Positions 16,414-25,015 of a stretch of 64,000 nt of DNA are shown here, in pieces. The position numbers were made by a program, and so were the translations under genes. Location: assembly GCF_042434915.1 (NCBI RefSeq), contig NZ_CP170198.1:310001-374000 (forward strand). Reading direction: 5' to 3'. This DNA comes from Aquimarina sp042434915 (GTDB taxonomy: Bacteria; Bacteroidota; Bacteroidia; Flavobacteriales; Flavobacteriaceae). Each line of letters begins with the position of its first letter. The stretch's first letter is position 1. The notes beneath the pieces are model-generated. The model was given only the letters and a program-made list of their open reading frames with translations, was not told the DNA's origin and searched no databases.

Positions 16414-16598
16414 AATATTTTGTTCTATGCTAGAGAACGACGAATTATACTTAATGAAAATACTCAATTTGTATTAGGAACATGTACAGTAAGAACGTGC
16501 TTTCTCATTATATTAGAGGGGGATCCGTTAACTGTTACTCCTCTCAGTGTTCACTAGTATTTATAACTACCGCTACTTTTATCTATACTCGGTAAAAA

Positions 16599-17363
16599 TT
16601 AGATTCCTAAGGCTTGTCCTCCGCCAATTTGTATCGTTTCTGCCGTTATAAAAGAAGCATCCTTACCGGCCAAAAATGAAACAACAGAGGCTACATCTTC
16701 TGGCTGCCCTAATCTACCTAAAAGAATGTTATTTTTCCATGAAGCAAAGACCTCGGGTTTTGTTGACTTTATTTGAGCATGAAATGGAGTATCGATGGTA
16801 CCAGGTGATACCGCATTTACTCTAATACCATATTCTGCTAGATCCTTTGCCAATGCTCGAGTTATAGCATTAACAGCTGCTTTGGATGTACCATAAATTC
16901 CTGCTCCAGGTCCTCCTGCAGTCCAACCCGCATTTGATGTATAATTAATGATAGAAGGGTTTTCTCCCTTCTTAAGAAATGGAATAGCTGCTCGAGAGGC
17001 AAAAAAAGTAGAATCAAGATTTAATGCCATTACAGCTCTGTAAAATTCTGTTGTCATTTCTTCGAATCTAGACCTTCCACCTAATCCACCTGCATTATTA
17101 ACCAATACATCAATTTTACCATATTTTTTTCCGATTGCTGTAATGTTTGATGTTACAGCGTCTTCGTTGGTTACATCAAATCCATAATACTCAGCGGTTA
17201 TTCCTTCAGCTGTAAGTTCTTTAATTTTTTGAGCTCCCTCGTCATGATTGATTCCATTTAAGATTACAGTATATCCGTCTTTTCCAAGTCTTTTTGCAAC
17301 CTGAAAACCAATACCACCTGTAGCTCCGGTTATTACGGCTACTCTTGCTTTTGATTTACTCAT
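16599..17363 (-). CDS. SDR-family uronate (DEH) reductase
   Basis: Short-chain dehydrogenase of 254 residues: TGATGGIG cofactor motif (12-19), NNAGG (89-93), and catalytic Ser143, Tyr157 and Lys161 (YxxxK). Within alginate loci, enzymes of this type reduce 4-deoxy-L-erythro-5-hexoseulose uronate (DEH), the product of lyases plus KdgF, to 2-keto-3-deoxygluconate. The substrate is inferred from position between the MFS permease and KDG kinase, since SDR sequence alone does not define it. NAD versus NADP preference cannot be read safely. Confidence 0.85.
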   Translation of the reverse strand: MSKSKARVAVITGATGGIGFQVAKRLGKDGYTVILNGINHDEGAQKIKELTAEGITAEYYGFDVTNEDAVTSNITAIGKKYGKIDVLVNNAGGLGGRSRFEEMTTEFYRAVMALNLDSTFFASRAAIPFLKKGENPSIINYTSNAGWTAGGPGAGIYGTSKAAVNAITRALAKDLAEYGIRVNAVSPGTIDTPFHAQIKSTKPEVFASWKNNILLGRLGQPEDVASVVSFLAGKDASFITAETIQIGGGQALGI

Positions 17364-17388
17364 TTTTTGTTTTTTTATGGTTAAATAT

Positions 17389-18672
17389 TTATGTTATCTG
17401 TTTTCGTACAGGTTCAATATTTCTTATAAAGAAGAATATTGATAAGACGCCCAATGCAACTGCTACACATATAGCTATAAATGCTGGGGTATAGGAATTT
17501 GTAGTTATTTGCCCCACAAACCAGTTCATAATCATAGGGGACACAGCGGCAACTGTTCCTGCTAATCCAGCTAGTGTACCCACAGATGGTCCCCGAAATA
17601 AATCGCTTGAAATGGTTTGAATGTTTCCAATTGCAAACTGAAATCCAAACAAAGCTAATCCTGCTAGGTATATGAAGGTCATGAAGTTATCTGCCTGCAC
17701 TAACGTAATTATACATATAAACGCTATTAAAATTAAAATACCTCCAACAGTAATAGTAAATTTTCTAGAAAAGTCAACGGTATATTTTTTCATAAGTTCA
17801 CCAGAAAACATACCGCCAAGAATACTACCTCCTGCTGCCATTAAATAAGATATCCACATGGTATTAGCTATCTCTTCTATACTTAAATTGAATTTATCAT
17901 TTAGATAAATTGGCATCCAACCTGCAAAAAACCACCAAATTGGTTCTATAAAAAATCTACATGATAATACTCCCCAAGATTGCTTGTAACCTAAGATTGT
18001 ACCGACACTTAGGCTTTTAACCTTTTCTATTATTTTATCGTCATTTTTATCAATTCTACTGGATAGAATTAAATCTCTTTCTTTATCGGTAACCCAAGGA
18101 TGTTTTTCGGGGGTAGACTTATTTAGAAATAACCAAGGAATTACCCATAGAATTCCAACCACTCCCAATATTACATAGGTGGTTTTCCATCCAAATTGCG
18201 TGTATAAAAAAATTATAACAAATGGAGCAATTACATTACCTATTGAAGCTCCAGCGTTAAATATACCTTGAGCTATAGCACGTTCTTTAACTGGAAACCA
18301 CTCTCCATTACTTTTTACTGCTCCAGGCCAATTACCTGCTTCTCCTAGTCCTAATAATCCTCTAAAAATGGATAGGGATATTAAGCCTCTAGCAAAGGCA
18401 TGGAAAGCAGATGCCACAGACCATATAATTATTGAAACTGTAAAACCTAATCGTGTACCAATGGTGTCATATAACTTGCCAGAAACAAATTTACCAAGCG
18501 CATAACAAGCCATAAATACATTTAACATGATTGCATAATCAGATTTGTCCATTCCTAAATCCTCACCCATCTCTGGCCAGAGCAACGCAAACGCAGTTCT
18601 ATCAATATAATTTATGACGGTAGCCAAAAAAATTAAGCCAATTATCCACCAGCGTATGCCTCTAATTTTCAT
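17389..18672 (-). CDS. MFS permease, hexuronate/anion:cation symporter type
   Basis: 427 residues, about 12 hydrophobic segments, starting MKIRGIRWWIIGLIFLATVINYIDR, the N-terminus characteristic of the ACS (ExuT-like) family. Inner-membrane importer. From its place directly before the reductase, kinase and aldolase genes it should bring unsaturated uronate monomers (DEH) into the cytoplasm. The gap to the reductase gene is 25 bp, so they are probably co-transcribed. No TGGTTNNCCA operator lies in the 164 bp upstream, unlike the other alginate transcription units. Confidence 0.88.
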   Translation of the reverse strand: MKIRGIRWWIIGLIFLATVINYIDRTAFALLWPEMGEDLGMDKSDYAIMLNVFMACYALGKFVSGKLYDTIGTRLGFTVSIIIWSVASAFHAFARGLISLSIFRGLLGLGEAGNWPGAVKSNGEWFPVKERAIAQGIFNAGASIGNVIAPFVIIFLYTQFGWKTTYVILGVVGILWVIPWLFLNKSTPEKHPWVTDKERDLILSSRIDKNDDKIIEKVKSLSVGTILGYKQSWGVLSCRFFIEPIWWFFAGWMPIYLNDKFNLSIEEIANTMWISYLMAAGGSILGGMFSGELMKKYTVDFSRKFTITVGGILILIAFICIITLVQADNFMTFIYLAGLALFGFQFAIGNIQTISSDLFRGPSVGTLAGLAGTVAAVSPMIMNWFVGQITTNSYTPAFIAICVAVALGVLSIFFFIRNIEPVRKQIT

Positions 18673-18836
18673 CGTTTTTATTTTTATCCATTAGGAATCT
18701 ATAATAATCGGATTCTTCTTATTAATTGTTGGTCAATGAGGGTTTAAATCGCATATTTTTAAACGATTAATCTCTTCTTTTCTAATATTTTAAATTGAAA
18801 AATAAATGCCTGCAGGCTGACTTTTCAATGTGTACT

Positions 18837-19547
18837 TTATAAGGACTTAATATTATAGCAATATTGATATAGCGCACTGAAATGCTTCTTCATTTTTTCT
18901 TTAGCTAACTTTGGATTTTGAGCTTTAATGGTTTCATAAATTTCGGTATGCTCTTTAATTCCTAAAAAAGCTTGGTCTTTATCGCAAACATGGTATTTAC
19001 CAAAATCAATAATTATTTGCGGTGTAATTGTCAACATGAATGTGTTGAGCGTACTATTTCCGCTAGCTTTGGCAATGGCTAAATGAAACAATAGGTCTTC
19101 TTGGACAGCATCTTTGCCAGACAATACTTTAGTTTCATATGCATCCAATGCTTCTTTTATTTTCAGTAAATCCTTCTCAGATCGTCTTAGAGATGCTAGC
19201 CTAACTGTTTTTAATTCTAATAATATCCTAGTTTCAACTAAAGATTTAAAATCAGGAGATTCAAGACTCAAAATATCATCAATCATTCCGTTCATAGCTA
19301 TCACACCAATGTTAGCTACAAATGTTCCACTCTGCGGTATAGATTTTAATAAGCCATAAAATTCTAGTTTTTGTATAGTTTCTCGAACACTACCACGACT
19401 TACACCAAATTTTTCAGACAACATACGTTCTGAAGGTAGCTTATCTCCAGGCTCCAAATTTTTATAATTTATCAGTTCTTTAATCTTGGCGATAATATCG
19501 TTTTGAATTTTTTGATTCTCGCTGATTACTAATGTTTCTAATTTCAT
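18837..19547 (-). CDS. GntR/FadR-family regulator of the alginate locus
   Basis: 236 residues: an N-terminal winged helix (LEPGDKLPSERMLSEKFGVS and RGSVRETIQKLEFYGLL) and a C-terminal all-helical FCD ligand domain with candidate metal/ligand histidines (FHLAIAKASGN, EHTEIYETI). Start choice: the ATG at 19547 (MKLETLVISENQ) is preferred. The alternative at 19583 would place the palindrome at 19568-19577 inside the gene, whereas with the shorter form it sits just upstream as an autoregulatory site. It resembles in role AusR, the GntR-type repressor of alginate use known from Zobellia. The effector is expected to be a pathway intermediate but cannot be read here. Confidence 0.88.
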   Translation of the reverse strand: MKLETLVISENQKIQNDIIAKIKELINYKNLEPGDKLPSERMLSEKFGVSRGSVRETIQKLEFYGLLKSIPQSGTFVANIGVIAMNGMIDDILSLESPDFKSLVETRILLELKTVRLASLRRSEKDLLKIKEALDAYETKVLSGKDAVQEDLLFHLAIAKASGNSTLNTFMLTITPQIIIDFGKYHVCDKDQAFLGIKEHTEIYETIKAQNPKLAKEKMKKHFSALYQYCYNIKSL

Positions 19548-19567
19548 TTTTGGATTTTTTCTTAAAC

Positions 19568-19577
19568 TGGTTAACCA
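19568..19577. promoter_or_regulatory. Candidate operator TGGTTAACCA before the GntR gene
   Basis: A perfect 10-bp palindrome 20 bp upstream of the chosen GntR start codon. The same core recurs before susC and before the PL6 gene. Read on the minus strand it is preceded by TT, giving TTTGGTTAACCA, so it may overlap a -7 element as at susC. It implies autoregulation. Confidence 0.65.
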
Positions 19578-19739
19578 AATCATAGTATTAAATTTATAAA
19601 AAAACTCAAATAAAAAATTGTATAACTGAAGTTTATTTACTTTAATATAGTTTCTCCTACTTATGAACTTTTTTTAAAGTTGCAACATTAGACAAAATTG
19701 CTGTGTTAGTCTATTATAAATTTTTAAACAGATTTAGAC

Positions 19740-21272
19740 TCAATAGCCAGGATTTTGAGGTGCTAGGTTAGGGTTTCTTGCTAATTCATCCTCGGGTAAA
19801 GGCAATAGATAATCATCCTTGGTAAAAAATGGTTTTGCTCCTTCTAACCCAGTATTGCTAAAAACCTCATTTCCTATTTTTCTTCTAGCAATATCATACC
19901 ATCTTTTGCACTCAAAAGCCAGCTCCAACCTACGTTCTTCTAATACATCCTCAATAGTAACTGTTCCTACGAGATCTGCAGGTTCCAGACTGGGTGCTAC
20001 AGTAATCTCTACACCTCCACTTTGTGTCACACCTCCCATTCTAGCTCTTGCCCTAACTTGATTTATATATTCAAGTGCAGCTGCATTATCGCCCACTTCA
20101 ACAGCTGCTTCTGCAGCGATTAATAAAATCTCAGCATATCGTATCATCGAATAATTATGACTTGTAGCTCTAGCATTGCCACGAGCAAACGCTCCTGGAT
20201 ACCGTGTGTATTTTGCAATATATGGTCGATTTTTAGCGAACTGATGTCCACTTATAGTAAAGTTAGTGTAAGGTTCTAAATTACCTCCAATTGATGCGCC
20301 ATCATCTAAGCTTACTGCTCTTCTGTAATCACTAGAAGACCATGTGTCGTATACAGAAAGCGAGGGAACCGCGACAGACCATCCACCGCCTGAGTTTCTA
20401 TCATCTCCTCTAATACCCGTCATGGGTGCTAATTGGTCATAGCCGTTATTTGGTGCTTCAAAATTATTATAATCTAGTGCAAAAATTGGTTCTAAAGAAG
20501 CATCTATTACTTCGGCATTGAATAAATTTTGAAAGTCTAGTTCTAAAGCTAAATTATAGGTTCCTGCGTTGTCAATTACTTCTTTAGCTTCATCAAAAGC
20601 ATTTTGCCACTGTTCCATGGTTAAGTATACCAAGGCTAAGTAAGAGCTGGCAGCTGCTTTAGACGGGATTCCTCTTGATACTTGAGTATCGGGTAGCCAA
20701 GTTTTAGCATATTCTAAGTCAGCAATGATTTTTGCATACACTTCTGCTTCTGGAGTTTTACTAATAGTACCAGCAGCTTCTGCATCTATTATAGTAGTAT
20801 CAATATAGGGAATGTCTCCAAACTGTCGTACCAAATGAAAATAATAAAATGCTCTTACAAAATAAGCTTGCGCAGTGATAGGGTTTTTAATAGCATCATC
20901 TACAGCTACATTTTCAGCTCCTGCGATAGCTTGATTTGCTGCTGCAATACCTTGGTAGGTTTTTGGCCAAAACTCACTAATCATTCCGTTATTAGCAAGG
21001 GTAGTAAATTCATTTTGCTCTACTCTTCTTGTTTCGTTAGATGCAAGATCCACCATATCAGAACGCAACATTAATGCGATAGAGAGTTTTCTTCCCCAAA
21101 ATTTTTCATTGATTGCATGAGTAAGAGCACCATCAACTGCTATTTGTATATCACTAGTGGTTTGAAAGAAATCATCTGGACCTAATAAACCTACAGGTTC
21201 CTCTTCTAAATCAGAGCATCCTAATATTGATAAGCCGCTTATTAATAAGAATAAAAATTTGTACGTTTTCAT
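19740..21272 (-). CDS. SusD-like surface glycan-binding lipoprotein
   Basis: 510 residues with a lipoprotein signal (MKTYKFLFLLISGLSILGC, lipid Cys19). The family's hallmarks are present: TPR-like helices, an SRGIPSKAAASSYLALVYL segment, the RYAEILLIAAEAA helix, INQVRARA, and the C-terminal VLEERRLELAFECKRWYDIARR block. It pairs with the SusC-like channel encoded 26 bp upstream and binds alginate oligosaccharides at the cell surface. Specificity is inferred from the locus. Confidence 0.95.
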   Translation of the reverse strand: MKTYKFLFLLISGLSILGCSDLEEEPVGLLGPDDFFQTTSDIQIAVDGALTHAINEKFWGRKLSIALMLRSDMVDLASNETRRVEQNEFTTLANNGMISEFWPKTYQGIAAANQAIAGAENVAVDDAIKNPITAQAYFVRAFYYFHLVRQFGDIPYIDTTIIDAEAAGTISKTPEAEVYAKIIADLEYAKTWLPDTQVSRGIPSKAAASSYLALVYLTMEQWQNAFDEAKEVIDNAGTYNLALELDFQNLFNAEVIDASLEPIFALDYNNFEAPNNGYDQLAPMTGIRGDDRNSGGGWSVAVPSLSVYDTWSSSDYRRAVSLDDGASIGGNLEPYTNFTISGHQFAKNRPYIAKYTRYPGAFARGNARATSHNYSMIRYAEILLIAAEAAVEVGDNAAALEYINQVRARARMGGVTQSGGVEITVAPSLEPADLVGTVTIEDVLEERRLELAFECKRWYDIARRKIGNEVFSNTGLEGAKPFFTKDDYLLPLPEDELARNPNLAPQNPGY

Positions 21273-21298
21273 AATATATTTTTATTATAAGAGATAGA

Positions 21299-24200
21299 CT
21301 AAAATTTTAAATTAACGCTAAAATTCACTGATCTTACCGTTGGATAATTTCCAAAATCAAATCCTTGAACTGTATTGCTAGAAGTATTATTATTACCGCT
21401 AGCGCCAAAGTAGTTTACTTCAGGATCTAGGCCAGAGTAGTCTGTTATTGTCAATAAGTTTTGCGCACTAAGTGACAGTCTGATATTTTGCATACCTAAT
21501 TTTTCAGTAATATCTGAAGGTAAGTTATACCCCAAAGCTATATTCTTTAACCGGATATAGCTACCATCTTCAACAAAACGCGAGGAAATTTCCCTATTGC
21601 TATTATTCCCTACACGAGGAGTATCTGTATTTGTGTTTGAAGGTGTCCAAGCATTATTAAAATAGTCAACTGTAGTATTAGCATCTCCATTAAACAACTG
21701 TACATTGGTCATGTTAAAAATATCTCCTCCTTGAGAGCCCTGTATAAAAATATTTAGATCAAAATTTTTGTAGCTAAAGTTATTAGTGATTCCAAAAGTA
21801 TAATCGGGGTTTGGGTTACCTATAATCGTTCTGTCTTCGGCACTAATATCTCCACTATTATCAACATCTATAAATAGGGGGTCACCTGCTACACCACCGT
21901 CAAAAGTTTGTGTACCTGCTGGTAAAGCACCTCCCTGATATACACCAGCATACTCATACCCCCAAAAAAGGCCAACTTCTTCACCTACTCTTAGCACGTA
22001 ACTTCTATCAACACTAAAGTAACTTGGAGCAGCGTTACCAAATAAATCAGCATCATCGATTAGACTTACTACTTCATTTTTATTCGCTGATAAGTTAAAA
22101 TCTGTAGTCCAGGTAAAGTTTTTGTTAGTTATGTTTCGGGTATTCAAAGAAATTTCAAAACCTTGATTGTTGATTTCTCCCAGATTAGTTAAAATTTCAT
22201 CACTGGCAAAACCAAAATATTCAGGTATACCATTATTACCTAAAATTAGATCTTTAGTGTCAATAGTATAATAATCTACGGATAGGGAGATTTTATTATT
22301 GAGCAAACCTAGGTCAATACCCACATTGGTTTGATACGATGATTCCCATTTTAAGTTAGGGTTGGCTGGTTGATCTGGAGTAATAGCATTTACCGTGTTC
22401 CCATTACTCGAAGCATAAATACTTGCAAATCTTGCTAAAGATTGATAAGGTTCTATAGATGGATTACCCGTAACTCCATAACTTCCTCTTAATTTTAGGT
22501 TAGAAACCGTTTTACTATCTTTCAAAAAGTCTTCATTTGAGATTTTCCAACCTATAGCACCCGATGGAAAAATGGCATATTTTTCATTTTCGGCAAAATT
22601 AGATGCGCCGTCTCTTCTTACAGTGGCGGTTAATAAATACTTATCATCATAATCATAATTTAATCTTCCGAATTGAGATTGAATTTCTACTACCGATAAA
22701 GACGAAGCAGGCTGTAGTAAACCTGTAGCCTTATCTAAAGCATGATATGAAAAATTATCAGAAATAAAACCTGTACCAGCTGCAGAAAATGCTTCAGTAG
22801 TAGTTTTTTGATAAGAATACCCAGCTAATAAAGTTAAATTACCTTTCCCTAATTCCTTGTTATACGTCAAGTAATTTTCACTCAAGACATTTGCTCTTCT
22901 AGCATTTGTAACCGTAGCTCTTCCTCCTACACCAGATGCTGTAATTATTAATGTGGAAGGTTGATAAATCCCTCTAGTTTCGTTTTCGCTACTTAAACCA
23001 AACGTTGTTTTAAAAACAAGGTTTTCTAGAATATCATAATTAGCATAAAAATTTGCTCTAAATTTATTGGTTTTTGTTTCATCTATTCTTTGAGTGGCAA
23101 CTGCATATGGGTTATCAACTTCATCTCCTATCGCATCATTAGTAGTAAAATTTCCCATTTCGTCTCGAATTGGTTTATCTGGAGCAAACCTCATGGCTAA
23201 CGAAATGACGTCATCACCACCAACAGTTACAGAACCATCTGATTGGGTTGTAACGCCGTCTTTATCGCTGACACTACCAAAGAGATTCAGACCTAGTTTT
23301 AATTTATCGGTTACTTGTGCGTCTATATTGGATAAAAATGTAGCTCTTTCAAAATCAGAGTTCACTACAATACCATCTTGTTTAAAATAATTACCTGAGG
23401 CATAAAAATTCATTTTATCAGCACCTCCTGAAAAAGAAAGTTGATGATTAGTAGTACTACCCGCGGTATAAATCAAATCTTGCCAATCCGTATCTGCCGG
23501 TCCTTGTAGATAGGGAGTTGTATTGCCTTGATTAGATCTTATTCGGTTTTGATAAGTTGCAAACTGATTAGCATTTAACAAATCAAGCTCGTTTGCAGTA
23601 TTTTGCACAGCGTAGTTCGTATTAAATTCAACTGATAATCTGCCGCTTTTTCCTTTTTTTGTAGTTACCAATACAACACCATTAGAACCCCGTGAGCCAT
23701 ATATGGCGGTCGCAGATGCGTCTTTTAATATTTCCATAGATTGAATGTCATTGGGTTGTGGTAAGGTACCTCCAACAAAACCATCAACTACGATAAGAGG
23801 AGAACTGTTTGCACTTATCGAGGTATTTCCTCTAATTCTGATGTTAATCGGAGCTCCAGGTTCACCACCATTATTAGATTGAACAGCTACACCAGCAGCA
23901 CGTCCTTGAAGTGCTTGTGCTGCATTTAAAACAGGAAACGCATTTAATTCTTCAGATTTAACTGATGATACAGCGCCTGTAATATCACTTTTTTTACGTG
24001 ACCCATAACCAACAACCAAAACTTCATCTAGCTTACCTAGATTTTCTGTCATCACAATATTTATCGTTGTTTGATCTCCTACAAGGGCAGTTTTTGAATT
24101 GAAGCCTACATATGAAAATTGTAATACATCTCCTTTATTAGCTTTAATTTGATATTTTCCATCAAAATCGGTTGTTGTTCCCGTAGATGTTCCAACAACA

Positions 24201-24337
24201 AGAATATTAACTCCAAGAATAGGAACATTGTCAACACCAGAGGAAACAGTTCCTTTAATCATGACTCCTTCCTGAGCATTAATACTAATGCCGCACATCA
24301 ATAATATCGCTATAATTAGTACAGTTTTTAAGTTCAT
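21299..24337 (-). CDS. SusC-like TonB-dependent outer-membrane transporter
   Basis: 1012 residues: signal peptide (cleaved near SINAQ), a carboxypeptidase-D regulatory-like beta domain (~25-100), the LDEVLVVGYGSRKKSDITGA junction before the plug, the plug itself (GRAAGVAVQ, NIRIRGNTS, IYGSRGSNGVVLVTTKKG), and a long beta-barrel ending in the aromatic SVNLKF. With the SusD-like partner it imports oligo-alginate into the periplasm using TonB energy. It is first in its operon, behind three operator copies. Confidence 0.96.
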   Translation of the reverse strand: MNLKTVLIIAILLMCGISINAQEGVMIKGTVSSGVDNVPILGVNILVVGTSTGTTTDFDGKYQIKANKGDVLQFSYVGFNSKTALVGDQTTINIVMTENLGKLDEVLVVGYGSRKKSDITGAVSSVKSEELNAFPVLNAAQALQGRAAGVAVQSNNGGEPGAPINIRIRGNTSISANSSPLIVVDGFVGGTLPQPNDIQSMEILKDASATAIYGSRGSNGVVLVTTKKGKSGRLSVEFNTNYAVQNTANELDLLNANQFATYQNRIRSNQGNTTPYLQGPADTDWQDLIYTAGSTTNHQLSFSGGADKMNFYASGNYFKQDGIVVNSDFERATFLSNIDAQVTDKLKLGLNLFGSVSDKDGVTTQSDGSVTVGGDDVISLAMRFAPDKPIRDEMGNFTTNDAIGDEVDNPYAVATQRIDETKTNKFRANFYANYDILENLVFKTTFGLSSENETRGIYQPSTLIITASGVGGRATVTNARRANVLSENYLTYNKELGKGNLTLLAGYSYQKTTTEAFSAAGTGFISDNFSYHALDKATGLLQPASSLSVVEIQSQFGRLNYDYDDKYLLTATVRRDGASNFAENEKYAIFPSGAIGWKISNEDFLKDSKTVSNLKLRGSYGVTGNPSIEPYQSLARFASIYASSNGNTVNAITPDQPANPNLKWESSYQTNVGIDLGLLNNKISLSVDYYTIDTKDLILGNNGIPEYFGFASDEILTNLGEINNQGFEISLNTRNITNKNFTWTTDFNLSANKNEVVSLIDDADLFGNAAPSYFSVDRSYVLRVGEEVGLFWGYEYAGVYQGGALPAGTQTFDGGVAGDPLFIDVDNSGDISAEDRTIIGNPNPDYTFGITNNFSYKNFDLNIFIQGSQGGDIFNMTNVQLFNGDANTTVDYFNNAWTPSNTNTDTPRVGNNSNREISSRFVEDGSYIRLKNIALGYNLPSDITEKLGMQNIRLSLSAQNLLTITDYSGLDPEVNYFGASGNNNTSSNTVQGFDFGNYPTVRSVNFSVNLKF

Positions 24338-24574
24338 AATTAGTTTTTAATGTTAGATTGAAAGTTTGTGGTTTTTTAAGATATCCTTCTTTAAAACATC
24401 GTTCTTTCATCTAATCATCTAGAGTATGAGTTTTTATGAAGTGATAACATATGTGATTTCTACTTTTTTAATAAGAAGCAGATAAGTCTAAAAAAATAAG
24501 CTTATGGCTGTATTTTTTCATTCGTTCAAAATATATTCTTCGAAAATTTCAATTCGATTTCATTCAATAATAAT

Positions 24575-24613
24575 CTGGTTTTCCAAATTGGTTTTCCAGA
24601 TTGGTTAACCAAA
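24575..24613. promoter_or_regulatory. Three operator copies in tandem, 13-bp period, before susC
   Basis: TGGTTTTCCA (24576-24585), TGGTTTTCCA (24589-24598) and TGGTTAACCA (24602-24611) are spaced exactly 13 bp apart. The third is a perfect palindrome extended to TTGGTTAACCAA (24601-24612). They match the sites before the GntR gene and the PL6 gene, so they are the likely binding sites of the locus regulator. Confidence 0.75.
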
Positions 24614-24641
24614 TATAAAGTTTAATTTTAAATAATTAAAA
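24610..24641 (-). promoter_or_regulatory. Candidate susC promoter (Bacteroidetes type)
   Basis: On the minus strand, TATATTTG at 24617-24610 matches the TANNTTTG -7 consensus exactly. TTTT at 24641-24638 lies 20 bases before it (or TTTA with 19), a partial fit to the TTTG -33 element. The last bases of the -7 element are also the first bases of the nearest operator, so a bound regulator would block RNA polymerase. Confidence 0.6.
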
Positions 24642-24661
24642 TAATTAACTCTTTTATTGAG

Positions 24662-25009
24662 TTATTCCATAAAATCTTCCCGTATAGGACTAAAAACATC
24701 AATCAAAACACCCGATTCTGTACATATGGCACCATGCATTACATTTGGCGGAATGTAAAATGAATCCCCTCCAATAAGTGTAGTAGTTTTTTCTCCTATA
24801 GTTACATCAAAGCTTCCGCTCTCAACGTAAGTTACTTGAGAATGATAGTGCTTGTGCATACTGCCAATAGCACCAACCTCAAAATGTACTTTTACGAGCA
24901 TAATTTTATCGTCATACCCCATTATTTTCCGTTTTAAGCCTTCTCCCACAATTTCCCATTCTAATTCATTTCCTTTAATAAATTCTTTACTTGTTCCAAA
25001 TGTTTTCAT
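24662..25009 (-). CDS. kdgF: KdgF-type cupin, uronate ring-opening enzyme
   Basis: 115-residue single-domain cupin with the metal motif HKHYHSQVTYVESG and a second motif FYIPPNVMHG, ending IDVFSPIREDFM, which is typical of KdgF. KdgF linearises the 4,5-unsaturated uronate released by exolytic lyases to DEH. The gene follows the PL17 gene by six bases and is the third in the PL6-PL17-kdgF run. There is no signal peptide, so it acts in the cytoplasm. Confidence 0.9.
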   Translation of the reverse strand: MKTFGTSKEFIKGNELEWEIVGEGLKRKIMGYDDKIMLVKVHFEVGAIGSMHKHYHSQVTYVESGSFDVTIGEKTTTLIGGDSFYIPPNVMHGAICTESGVLIDVFSPIREDFME

Positions 25010-25015
25010 TTCTGT

